The position numbers and the translations under genes were made by a program. A stretch of 64,000 nucleotides of DNA from Methylotenera versatilis 301 (lineage in GTDB: Bacteria; Pseudomonadota; Gammaproteobacteria; Burkholderiales; Methylophilaceae), in the NCBI RefSeq assembly GCF_000093025.1, contig NC_014207.1:2542001-2606000 (forward strand). Direction: 5' to 3'. Below the pieces are notes generated by a model. That model did not search any database. It saw only the letters and a program-made list of their open reading frames with translations, and was not told the origin of the DNA. Each line of letters opens with the position of its first letter. Within the stretch, counting starts at the first letter, position 1. Below, piece after piece: positions 19,500 through 27,959 of this stretch.

Positions 19500-20335
19500 G
19501 GCAATGTTGTCCCTTGTGAGTTAAGTGTAGTGCTTGGTTTATTATAATCAATCCCAGATAGTAAACATTGCTTAGGGTAAGGCTTTAGCGCGTCACGAAA
19601 GTACTCTTCAAGCTCCTCCATAAACTGGTGAGTATTTACTGGCGGTGGGAAACGTTTACCTAATTTTATTTTATAACTCACAGGCATAGTCGGTTTGCGA
19701 AACAGTGGCCAGCCTTTGCTTAAATAGGGTGAGTTTGTTTCTATGATGAGTGTTTGAACAGGCACTTTTGCCTGATGGGCAATCAGGGCAATACTCCCCT
19801 TCAAAGGGTTAATAGGTTGCCGCACAGTGCGCGTGCCTTCGGGAAATAAAAGTAAATGACTACCGGTTTTAAAATCCTCATTGGCCTGCATTACCATATG
19901 TCTTATCGGTTCATTACGGATATATCGCGCAAGCCGGGCACCAGCGCCTAAGAAAATATTGTTCATGAGCTCTGCTTTCATCACACATGCAACATTTGGT
20001 AAACGCGAGATCACCATGACCGCATCCAATAGACATGGATGGTTAGGGGCGATGATCATTGGAATGTCGTTACGCAGTACATCTAATTCAGTTAGATCAA
20101 AGTTACAGCGCTGGGAAAAGCTCAGGCTGGCTAAGTAAGCACGGAAAGAAATCATAATCACATAGCGGCCAAGATAAATAGCATAACGCTCAGGCAACAA
20201 CGGGTAAAGCATACTGGCTATCAATGTCCAACATAGACTCAAGAAACCCAGCCAGATCAATCCAAAATATAGGACAAGATAGTCATAAATTTGTAGCAGA
20301 AAATCCGAAACAGAGTTTGTCTTTATCCAGTTCAT
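19496..20335 (-). CDS. PlsC-type 1-acylglycerol-phosphate acyltransferase
   Basis: A 279-aa acyltransferase. The signature NHPCLLD (NHx4D catalytic pair) and LFPEGTRT (substrate phosphate binding) are both intact, with an N-terminal membrane segment at about residues 15-45. Located between the chorismatase and glycosyltransferase genes (4-base overlaps on both sides), it probably acylates the pigment anchor rather than serving bulk phospholipid synthesis; a separate plsC-like gene lies at 52229-52834. Confidence 0.85.
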   Translation of the reverse strand: MNWIKTNSVSDFLLQIYDYLVLYFGLIWLGFLSLCWTLIASMLYPLLPERYAIYLGRYVIMISFRAYLASLSFSQRCNFDLTELDVLRNDIPMIIAPNHPCLLDAVMVISRLPNVACVMKAELMNNIFLGAGARLARYIRNEPIRHMVMQANEDFKTGSHLLLFPEGTRTVRQPINPLKGSIALIAHQAKVPVQTLIIETNSPYLSKGWPLFRKPTMPVSYKIKLGKRFPPPVNTHQFMEELEEYFRDALKPYPKQCLLSGIDYNKPSTTLNSQGTTLP

Positions 20336-21408
20336 GCAACTTCCGTTTTATCAAAATCTGTCTGACATTGGATAGTAGCTTCAATCTCAACCAATAAATC
20401 GTGGCGGCAGATATCCGCTTGAATATACACGGCATTAATCTCGCCTTTCAAATAACGCTGCAACTCTGTACGTACTGCATCCAAATCTACAACATGTCGT
20501 ATATATACCCTGAGAAAACTATCACACAGGTTAAATCTCGGTTGCTCCAACACACTGTTGGCCTCTGCAATTACAGCCTCAAGATTTAATAAAGTTTCCC
20601 TAGTTTGGGCTGCAACATCAGATGCATGCTGTGTTTGGTGACCAACAATGCTAGCTGTACCTGAAATAAATAAAGTGGCTTGGTTGCCGCTGTGCAATAA
20701 AGCAGCGCGCGAGAAACTTGGTGTAAGTGGTCCGTACTGCTCAGGATAGTCATAAGCCTTGATTTGGCGAGGATTCTCAATGGCTACTGCTGCCTTCTTT
20801 CCTGCCAGAAATGCAATGCTTAAAGGACCTTTGGCTAAGCCTAACGCACAAGCGGCAGGTAACTCGCTCCCTGCATCGCAGCCACTCTGCATCAAAACAT
20901 GTTTGCGACCCACGTTAAACTGGCGGTAGCGCTCTAGATCATGACTAGAATCATTAATGTCCGCCATGTAGTTCCAGAAGCGATAGACATTGGAGTAACC
21001 TAACTCATCAATCAATGCGAATATCTGACGATAAGCAGATTCGGTAGCTTGCTGCAATGGGGGGATTTTATTTTCTGTTGGCTGAGTTTGCTCTTGCGAA
21101 AATGTTAACTCATCCAAACTAAAGACGCCGAACAGAAGCTCACCATCCAATCGATATTGAATCCCCCCTTTATTAGCGCTTACCACATGACTACTAGAGG
21201 TATTTTCTGAAGAAATATCGCTCAGCCATATTTCACAAGCAATATTCTCACCCGCTAAAACTGGCGTATTTAAATGGATTTTGGGTATTGCGTTTAGATC
21301 ATCCGGATTAGACTCGTTAAAACACACAATTCCTAAAACCTGATCTTGCCAAGCCTGCGCTTGCCGCTGCACATCAGGAAAAGCTATGTACTGTACTTTT
21401 ATGCCCAT
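20332..21408 (-). CDS. Chorismatase of the FkbO/Hyg5/XanB2 family
   Basis: A 358-aa enzyme with the FkbO/Hyg5 hallmark block ISGTASIVGHQTQHASD and a downstream NLEAVI. Family members hydrolyse chorismate; Xanthomonas XanB2 makes 3- and 4-hydroxybenzoate, the precursor of xanthomonadin and of a diffusible factor. Here it heads the minus-strand operon and very likely supplies the aryl starter for the neighbouring ligase and ketosynthase. Which hydroxybenzoate isomer is made cannot be told by eye. The N-terminal half is divergent. Confidence 0.87.
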   Translation of the reverse strand: MGIKVQYIAFPDVQRQAQAWQDQVLGIVCFNESNPDDLNAIPKIHLNTPVLAGENIACEIWLSDISSENTSSSHVVSANKGGIQYRLDGELLFGVFSLDELTFSQEQTQPTENKIPPLQQATESAYRQIFALIDELGYSNVYRFWNYMADINDSSHDLERYRQFNVGRKHVLMQSGCDAGSELPAACALGLAKGPLSIAFLAGKKAAVAIENPRQIKAYDYPEQYGPLTPSFSRAALLHSGNQATLFISGTASIVGHQTQHASDVAAQTRETLLNLEAVIAEANSVLEQPRFNLCDSFLRVYIRHVVDLDAVRTELQRYLKGEINAVYIQADICRHDLLVEIEATIQCQTDFDKTEVA

Positions 21409-21757
21409 TATCGATAACTCACTAATTCAATATCATATAAAAGTTAGGGAATGTCACTTCAGAAAAGGCTCTCACAGATGATTTCTTTCGATATTAAGCA
21501 GGTGATTATAGCCCATGGATTTTATATGAACGCAGCCTTTTTATTGCTCTTCAGAAAATAAAGAATCATTATTTCTAAATAGACTATGGCTTTTTAGGGC
21601 GAGCATAAATTGAATCCCTGACAAACAGATTAAAAGTGCAGGTGACCACTCACTAGCAATTCATATCTAAAAATATTGGATAATATCGAACATTATTTAT
21701 ACCCAATTGTCTTTACACGTAGTTTGAATTTGCTATTAATTTTGGAACATTAAAAAA
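21409..21757. other. Intergenic region between chorismatase and BLUF genes
   Basis: AT-rich divergent promoter region of 349 bases. No gene, RNA motif or strong repeat is seen. Confidence 0.5.
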
Positions 21758-22357
21758 ATGAAAAAGCTACTACAAGTCATTTATATCAGTCGATCGACTT
21801 TTGAGTCACAAGAAACCATTAATAAAATAGAGCCCAATGTAGCGAGAATCTTAGCTAAATCCAGAATAAATAATCGTTTAAATGGATTAGTCGGCGTTCT
21901 TTATTTCGGCGACGGTGTCTTTTTTCAGTGCCTTGAAGGAGATGAAGACGCTGTGAATACTCTGCTTAAGAAATTAGAAGCTGACTCTCGCCATAAAGAT
22001 TTAAAAATCATATCCAAGAAATATATAGACAAATTGTCCTTCGGTGATTGGGCAATGAAATTTGCACCTTTAGATGAGCAAATAAAACAGTTTCTTAAAG
22101 AGCATCACTTTCAGACGTTTGACCCCTATTTATTCTCTGGCGAGATCACTAATAAATTCTTAAATCTACTTTTTAATGCACATGACGGCAGTGAGTTACA
22201 GCTACCCTCTACTTCAAATAAGGCTATCAATCATGAGCAAGATCTTATAAATACTTTGAATTCTGTACGAATAAAAATTAACCTTTCTTTAATATTATCA
22301 GCAGTTGCATTAGTGATTTCGTTAGTAACATTTTTATCGTCGCACAACCAAATTTAG
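21758..22357 (+). CDS. BLUF blue-light sensor with C-terminal membrane helix
   Basis: A 199-aa protein. Residues 1-100 are a BLUF flavin domain: LLQVIYISRST has the photoactive Tyr, NNRLNGLVGVLYF the flavin-contacting Asn, FFQCLEGDED the hydrogen-bonding Gln, and FGDWAMKF the conserved Trp/Met strand. The C-terminus (about 172-195) is a single hydrophobic helix. Most short BLUF proteins are soluble, so membrane tethering is notable. No output domain is present; it probably acts through a partner. Stand-alone gene near a photolyase gene. Confidence 0.92.
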   Translation: MKKLLQVIYISRSTFESQETINKIEPNVARILAKSRINNRLNGLVGVLYFGDGVFFQCLEGDEDAVNTLLKKLEADSRHKDLKIISKKYIDKLSFGDWAMKFAPLDEQIKQFLKEHHFQTFDPYLFSGEITNKFLNLLFNAHDGSELQLPSTSNKAINHEQDLINTLNSVRIKINLSLILSAVALVISLVTFLSSHNQI

Positions 22358-22661
22358 GGTATGGACTGACAACTGACTTATGCGGTATATAAAAGAGTCG
22401 GGGTAAAACTATTTTACGCACGCCTCTCCATGAGGTATGTGTTGTAGCGTACATAAGAATAAATTGAGGACAATATTTAATACCGCAAGCAATCCAAATA
22501 GATCAACTGGATGCTGACCATTTGTTAGTAAAAAACATGAGTCAGAGCAGTTGGCTTCGGTTAATTAAGCCTACAAAAAAATAATTTTTGTACCGCCTTC
22601 TAGGTAGAACATATCAACAACAGACTTTTGTCCAAAATTTAGTGTTGATTCCACATATTCA
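22358..22661. other. Intergenic region between convergent BLUF and photolyase genes
   Basis: 304 bases between convergent genes. No clear terminator hairpin, gene or repeat was found. Confidence 0.45.
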
Positions 22662-24248
22662 TTAAAACAAGCTTTGCTGACCCGACCCCGGCTTGCTTGC
22701 TAGTTTTTTACGTGTAGCTTTGCCATTTTTCGTGGTCGGCATTCGAGAAGTTGATTTTCTTGAGGCATGTTTTTTTATAATTTTTGCCGTTTGCTCCCTA
22801 TCCTCTGAATTCATTCTGAGTTGGCTAAATTTCGTCTTTGCTAACTTAAATGCCTGATCAATATTCACCAATGGCGCAGGGTAATCAATGCCGATACGGC
22901 AACCGTATTCTAGTTGTAGCGACTCTGGCATCAGCCAAGGTTGAAAAATCCAAGTATTAGGAACATTACGCAAGGCAGGCAGCCACCTTCTGACAAAGAT
23001 ACCTTCAGGATCTTGATCTTTTGCTTGCTTAACGGGATTATAAATGCGCAGAGTGTTGATACCAGTGGTACCCGATTGCATCTGCACTTGTGACCAATGA
23101 ATACCCGGCTCGTAATCTAAAAACTCTCTAGCCAAATGTAAACCTGTCTCGCGCCAATGTAACCAAAGCAAATAGCTAGCTGTGCTCATTAGCATCGCTC
23201 GCATTCTGAAGTTAATCCAACCGGTGTCCCTTAACATCGCCATACAAGCATCCACCAATGGCCAGCCAGTTTGTCCAGCTTTCCATGCCGTTAATCTGTT
23301 TTGTAGTTCTGCGCTAGCATAACTCTGATCGCGAAAACCATTAAAAGCTGGATGAAGATTTTCATACTCAATAGCAGGCTCAGATTCTAACTTTTGCATA
23401 AAATGACAATGCCAGTGTAAGCGGCTTTCAAAACTAGCCAAACCAGCTAACAGTCCATTAGGGTAAGTAGATGGGCTCGCTTGAATACTTGACTTTTTCT
23501 GACGCAAATTCTGCACAACTTCACGCATACTTAATACCCCCCAAGCCAAATAGGGAGAGAGTCTAGAGCCTGCACTTTCTGAGGATAGGGGACTAGATAT
23601 ACCACCACGATAGCGACTGCCACGACCGTTTAAAAAGGTATGCAAAACCCTACTTGCTTCTTCACGCCCGCCTTTTTGCCTGAATGGCTTATCTGCTTGA
23701 GTGTATCTAAGGTGTGAAACATCATTATTTGGCAAAATGTCTAATGGCAAAGTCGCCATTTTTGCTTGTGTTGGCAAAGGCATTGTCTGGGCAGACATGC
23801 GTTTTTCCCAAACAGCAGTCCAAATATCTCTATTTTTCAGGCGCCTCACTACACCATTGTGTGGATACTCATGCCAATTAACATTTTGCGCTTTGCACCA
23901 TGACGCTACGGCTTTGTCTAGTTGATAGGTATTGTTGTTTCCAGTTTCTTCGTGGCTATGCAAGCCTCCTATACGATAAAACATTGCAATATGGTTAAGC
24001 ACCTCAATGATGCCACCGCGAACCTCTAAAAGTGACAATCCAATTGTTTGCAAATTACGCCTGAGTGACACCAAGCATTCTTCGACAAACATCTGGTGTT
24101 GAGTTGCATAATCCCCTCCATTCCATACACTTGAATCCCAAGTGAAAATTGGCAATACCTGCCCTAGTTCACAAGCTTCGAATAAGGCTGCATGGTCTTG
24201 AATTCTCAAGTCTCGTTTAAACCAAACTATATAAACCAAAGGCTTCAT
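22662..24248 (-). CDS. Deoxyribodipyrimidine photolyase/cryptochrome family protein
   Basis: A 528-aa flavoprotein. The N-terminal photolyase domain (VWFKRDLRIQDHAAL) binds an antenna cofactor; the C-terminal FAD domain carries TGWPLVDACMAML and GWINFRMRAMLM. It may repair UV-induced pyrimidine dimers using light or act as a photoreceptor. The last 35 residues form a Lys/Arg/Ser-rich tail that could bind DNA. Subfamily is uncertain by eye. Confidence 0.88.
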   Translation of the reverse strand: MKPLVYIVWFKRDLRIQDHAALFEACELGQVLPIFTWDSSVWNGGDYATQHQMFVEECLVSLRRNLQTIGLSLLEVRGGIIEVLNHIAMFYRIGGLHSHEETGNNNTYQLDKAVASWCKAQNVNWHEYPHNGVVRRLKNRDIWTAVWEKRMSAQTMPLPTQAKMATLPLDILPNNDVSHLRYTQADKPFRQKGGREEASRVLHTFLNGRGSRYRGGISSPLSSESAGSRLSPYLAWGVLSMREVVQNLRQKKSSIQASPSTYPNGLLAGLASFESRLHWHCHFMQKLESEPAIEYENLHPAFNGFRDQSYASAELQNRLTAWKAGQTGWPLVDACMAMLRDTGWINFRMRAMLMSTASYLLWLHWRETGLHLAREFLDYEPGIHWSQVQMQSGTTGINTLRIYNPVKQAKDQDPEGIFVRRWLPALRNVPNTWIFQPWLMPESLQLEYGCRIGIDYPAPLVNIDQAFKLAKTKFSQLRMNSEDREQTAKIIKKHASRKSTSRMPTTKNGKATRKKLASKPGSGQQSLF

Positions 24249-24520
24249 CTAAAACTTCACTTGATAAGATTAACGCTTATAAGTCAGTTTAAAAAAACAG
24301 AGGTTCAATCATATTTTATTTATCAGAATCATCCGAATTTCATAACTTCAGTTTATTAAGTAAAGTGTCCATTTAATAACCGTCATATGTACCCTAGATA
24401 TTACATTGAAGCAAAGCTGACGATGAAAATCTGCGCTTGCGAGCAGGCCGACAGAAATTAGTTTGTTGTTCCTAATTTTTTAGGCAAGTCACTGTTAACC
24501 ATCCAATAAAACCCTGACTG

Positions 24521-24913
24521 TTAAAATAATGGTGGGATTAGAACTAACAGTAGCCCAATCATCGAAAGCAGCCATACTAATGTACGAATTACTGGGATTC
24601 CAAAAGCATATAGTGGAAAATAGGCTACTCTGGCTACCATGTAAATTAGAGCACCCCAGTAACTATACAGACTAAAATTTTGTGACACCGTCACTATTAG
24701 CACAGCACTTGCAAATAGTGGAAACGTTTCAAAGAAGTTAGACTGCGCTCTAAAAAGTCTTTCCGTAAATGGACTTAAAGGAGGTTTTTTATCATCACGG
24801 GCGCTCATATTCCATTTGGCGCCAAACTCTTTCGTTCGCGCATTTCCTGCAACAATCACATGAACAATTCCTAAAACTGAAGACCAACCCAAGCAAATAA
24901 GCTCCATCGACAT
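24521..24913 (-). CDS. MAPEG-family membrane protein
   Basis: A 130-aa four-helix membrane protein. The conserved loop with FRAQSNFFETFPLF (R-x2-N-x2-E) marks the MAPEG superfamily (membrane-associated proteins in eicosanoid and glutathione metabolism). Bacterial members may be glutathione transferases or peroxidases, but this one's substrate is unknown. It stands alone, flanked by AT-rich gaps of 272 and 294 bases with nothing else recognised. Confidence 0.85.
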   Translation of the reverse strand: MSMELICLGWSSVLGIVHVIVAGNARTKEFGAKWNMSARDDKKPPLSPFTERLFRAQSNFFETFPLFASAVLIVTVSQNFSLYSYWGALIYMVARVAYFPLYAFGIPVIRTLVWLLSMIGLLLVLIPPLF

Positions 24914-25207
24914 AGTAAACTCCCTCTCATCATTTTAGTGAAGTCAGCAACAAGCTAGCTGAGACATGTTATTCAATAGTTCAAATCATTTAATAAAGTT
25001 ATTTTTTGCTTAACAATTAAGCATATTCGTCCATTACGTCTATGAGATTAAAGACTATATAAAAGTAATGAGTATGTCATAGTTTATAAAATGGATAAGT
25101 AAGCTCACAAATAAATAACATTAGGCCATCTACGTAAAATAGCGTATTAAAAAAAGTTCCAATATGACTGATAATAAAACCTGAATAATCTTAAATGGTT
25201 CATCGGT

Positions 25208-25873
25208 ATGAAATTAATTTCACTTAATGTTGCACAGCCAAAAACTGTGATTATTGATGAATTGCCAGTGCTGACGGGTATTTACAAACTTCCCGTGAAA
25301 CGCCCAGTCTGGCTGGCAAAATTAGGTTTAAATGGCGATGACCAAGCCGACAAAGCCGTCCACGGCGGTGAGCACCAAGCCATATACAGCTATCCTTTTG
25401 AGCATTATGCATACTGGCAAGACACACTTGGTTTAACTGATTTACCCTACGGAACGTTTGGTGAGAATTTAACCATTTCTGGTTTTGATGAAGACTCCAT
25501 TCAAATTGGCGATACCCTGAAAATTGGTGAAGCAATCGTACAAGTCACGATGCCTAGAATCCCATGCTTTAAGTTTGGACACAAGATAGGACAACCAGAT
25601 ATATTAGAAACATTTTTAAATAGCGGCCGCAGCGGATTTTACCAGCGCGTAATCACAGCGGGTTCTATAAAAGCTGGTGATGAAATCACACTGTTAGACC
25701 GCGAAGCAGACTCAATTACGGTTCGCACCGCACTAATTTTACAGAAACTAGATTTAGCGCTGGCTGGTGAAAAACCTATACATCTACTTCACAAAGCTCT
25801 AAAAATTCCCAACCTAGCACCAGTGCTTAAAACTGTATATTTAGAACGTTTAACTGCTTTAGAGCAAAGTTAA
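25208..25873 (+). CDS. MOSC domain protein (YiiM-like)
   Basis: A 221-aa cytoplasmic protein with MOSC core motifs LNGDDQADKAVHGG and YGTFGENL and the conserved Cys in PRIPCFKF, followed by a 3-alpha domain. MOSC proteins bind molybdenum cofactor sulfur; YiiM relatives reduce N-hydroxylated bases. This gene is probably a detoxifying Moco enzyme of that type. Monocistronic. Confidence 0.88.
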   Translation: MKLISLNVAQPKTVIIDELPVLTGIYKLPVKRPVWLAKLGLNGDDQADKAVHGGEHQAIYSYPFEHYAYWQDTLGLTDLPYGTFGENLTISGFDEDSIQIGDTLKIGEAIVQVTMPRIPCFKFGHKIGQPDILETFLNSGRSGFYQRVITAGSIKAGDEITLLDREADSITVRTALILQKLDLALAGEKPIHLLHKALKIPNLAPVLKTVYLERLTALEQS

Positions 25874-26226
25874 ATTGTTTAAAACCACCAAAAAATTGGC
25901 ACACACAGTATCAATCCAAAATACTTTGAGCACAGTGGTTATACTCTCAGATGATTTAGCTTGCTTGTCACAAAAGGCATATTAATTATTATTGCTTTGT
26001 ATAGCTGCCCGATAAAACAATCGTTCATCTGATATTGTCATCATAACCTCCAGACCTTAACCCTTAAACTTGCCCGTTACTAGTCTGCGCTGCTTAGGTA
26101 AAGAAGTTAACCGCTGACTAGGCCTTGCATTGGCACTTTCTTACAACATCTGCATCAAAGCACCGACTAAACTTTCAGGAAAGGGTGTATAACATCTCAA
26201 TAAATTACTTTACAAATAAAAACCCA
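25874..26226. other. Intergenic region before the transglutaminase-like gene
   Basis: 353 bases with no recognised gene or motif. The downstream frame is open from 26125, but the protein-like sequence begins at the ATG at 26227. Confidence 0.4.
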
Positions 26227-27021
26227 ATGAAAAAAGTACACATCGATTGCGAGTTGCAATATTCAGTGATGAATAATTCTGACTTTATTTTTAATATTCA
26301 AGCTGCTAATCATCAATGGCAGGTTGTTAATCAAGAATACATATCATTTTTACCTATTTTAAATGCCGATTATGGATACAACCACATTGGTGATAATAAA
26401 TTGGTAAGACTAAGCCAAGTATCGGGTACTTTTAGCATACGCTACCAAGCTGAAATTGATTTAACTTACCCTGAGCCTATTGGCAATGAGGTAGAGATGA
26501 AAATTTCTCAGTTACCAATTGAAATTATTCCTTATCTTTGGTCTAGCCGCTTTTGCGAATCAGATACTTTTTACCAAAACTCAGTTCAATTATTTGGCAA
26601 TATTCCGCCAGGCTACCAACGTGTGGCCTATATTACTGATTGGATTAAGCAAAATATAACGTATGAATTAGGCTCGAGCAACGGCCTCACCACTGCCATG
26701 CATGTGCTGCAAACAAAAAAAGGCGTTTGCCGCGATTTTGCTCATTTAGGTATTAGTTTTTGCCGCGCACTCAATATTCCAGCACGATTTGTTGCAGGCT
26801 ATGCCACTGACTTAGCCGGCTCAAATAATGATTTTCATGCCATATTTGAAGCCTACTTAGAAAATCGCTGGATATTATTCGACCCAACGAAACTATGTGA
26901 TTTAAGTCAGTTTGTACGCATCTCTACCGGCAGAGATGCCTCAGATTGCTCATTTTGCAATATCTACGGCAACGGCGTCAGAATGACCTATATGAACCCA
27001 TCATCAACCGTGGTAATTTAG
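26227..27021 (+). CDS. Transglutaminase-like cysteine protease-fold protein
   Basis: A 264-aa cytoplasmic protein from the preferred ATG (an in-frame start 102 bases upstream adds residues unlike the family). It has the N-terminal beta-rich domain of bacterial transglutaminase-like proteins and a complete Cys-His-Asp triad: KKGVCRDFAHL, NDFHAIFEAYL and LFDPTK. Such proteins are usually peptidases or of unknown role. No operon partner is apparent. Confidence 0.85.
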   Translation: MKKVHIDCELQYSVMNNSDFIFNIQAANHQWQVVNQEYISFLPILNADYGYNHIGDNKLVRLSQVSGTFSIRYQAEIDLTYPEPIGNEVEMKISQLPIEIIPYLWSSRFCESDTFYQNSVQLFGNIPPGYQRVAYITDWIKQNITYELGSSNGLTTAMHVLQTKKGVCRDFAHLGISFCRALNIPARFVAGYATDLAGSNNDFHAIFEAYLENRWILFDPTKLCDLSQFVRISTGRDASDCSFCNIYGNGVRMTYMNPSSTVVI

Positions 27022-27524
27022 ATCTTTGCCCAGCAAATTAATATATTAGCCTCGCATGGCAAATTAAAATATCACTTCACATCAATATTAACGTGAAACA
27101 TCACTGCATTCGCTTTAGCACTTGTCCTGATTGAGGAGAACAACCATTTTGGAAATTTTGTATCCAGATCTAAGTTTTGGTCTTGATGGAAAATTTACTT
27201 CAAAGGGACGAGTGATCAGTAGTCATGAGAGTTACTGTTCAATTTGAATGAGAATGATTGTTCAACTGGATGAGAATATTCAATTCAGTATTTATTGGTT
27301 TTCGTAGTTTGTGCGTTACCGTACATGCCTGATTGTTATTTTCACCTAAAATATTCAAATATATGGTCAAAATTATTCTAATTAGGTGACCTATCCAATT
27401 TTGATTACCGTTGTTTGGGGAGGAAAAAGTCTCAATGTGGGCTAAAGCCTCGGACAACGAGTGCTTTGCTTTTTGCCGCACTCTTCAAGGTAGTTAAACT
27501 ACGTTTAGAAAAAGGAGAAATAAA
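27022..27524. other. Gap before the small membrane protein gene
   Basis: Mostly featureless. Contains a two-copy degenerate repeat (TGTTCAATTTGAATGAGAAT at 27236-27255; TGTTCAACTGGATGAGAAT at 27259-27277) and a 20-codon mini-frame at 27435-27497 preceded by GGGGAGGAAAA, which might be a leader peptide for the downstream gene. Confidence 0.35.
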
Positions 27525-27701
27525 ATGTATTCCATCATAGGGTTGTTAGTACTTTTTCTTGATATATTTGCAATTGTAAAAATAATCCAGAGCTCAGCAT
27601 CTGGTTCTGAGAAAATACTATGGATTCTTGGTGTTTTGATATTCCCTTTCGTGGGTATGATAATTTGGTTTATTACAGGGCCAGGCGGTAAAAAAATGTA
27701 G
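27525..27701 (+). CDS. 58-aa PLDc_N-type small membrane protein
   Basis: A short gene with an excellent ribosome binding site (AGGAG, 27513-27517, 7 bases upstream). The product has two hydrophobic segments separated by a short polar turn and ends FITGPGGKKM; the pattern DIFAIVKII ... LWILGVLIFPFVGMIIWF fits the PLDc_N family (N-terminal membrane segment of cardiolipin synthase-type proteins), which often occurs as free-standing small proteins, some stress-induced. Function unknown. Confidence 0.8.
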   Translation: MYSIIGLLVLFLDIFAIVKIIQSSASGSEKILWILGVLIFPFVGMIIWFITGPGGKKM

Positions 27702-27959
27702 TTTAATAACAGCCTCAATCAATACTGACTTGGAGGCTTGAACCAAAAATTGAGCTTGCTATGAACCACGGACTTTCACAAAAATAATTTAATGAAGCAT
27801 TGTGATTGGTTGAGCGCAAACTCTATTAGAAAGTATGTCAGAAGAACCTTATGATAATATGCCTAATCTATCTGGGCTTTGGTTCTTCCATTCTCATCGC
27901 CTGGAGCTAAATAGAAAGCGCTCTACAATCAATGTATCTCGTAGATGAACTGAATAATA

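Noticed and set aside
27142-27243. 32-codon TTG-start frame after GAGGAG
   Set aside because: Good spacing to a purine-rich site, but the product has no recognisable feature; too weak to call.
27236-27277. Two-copy 20-bp repeat
   Set aside because: Only two degenerate copies, no palindrome and no linked gene; probably chance or a small duplication.
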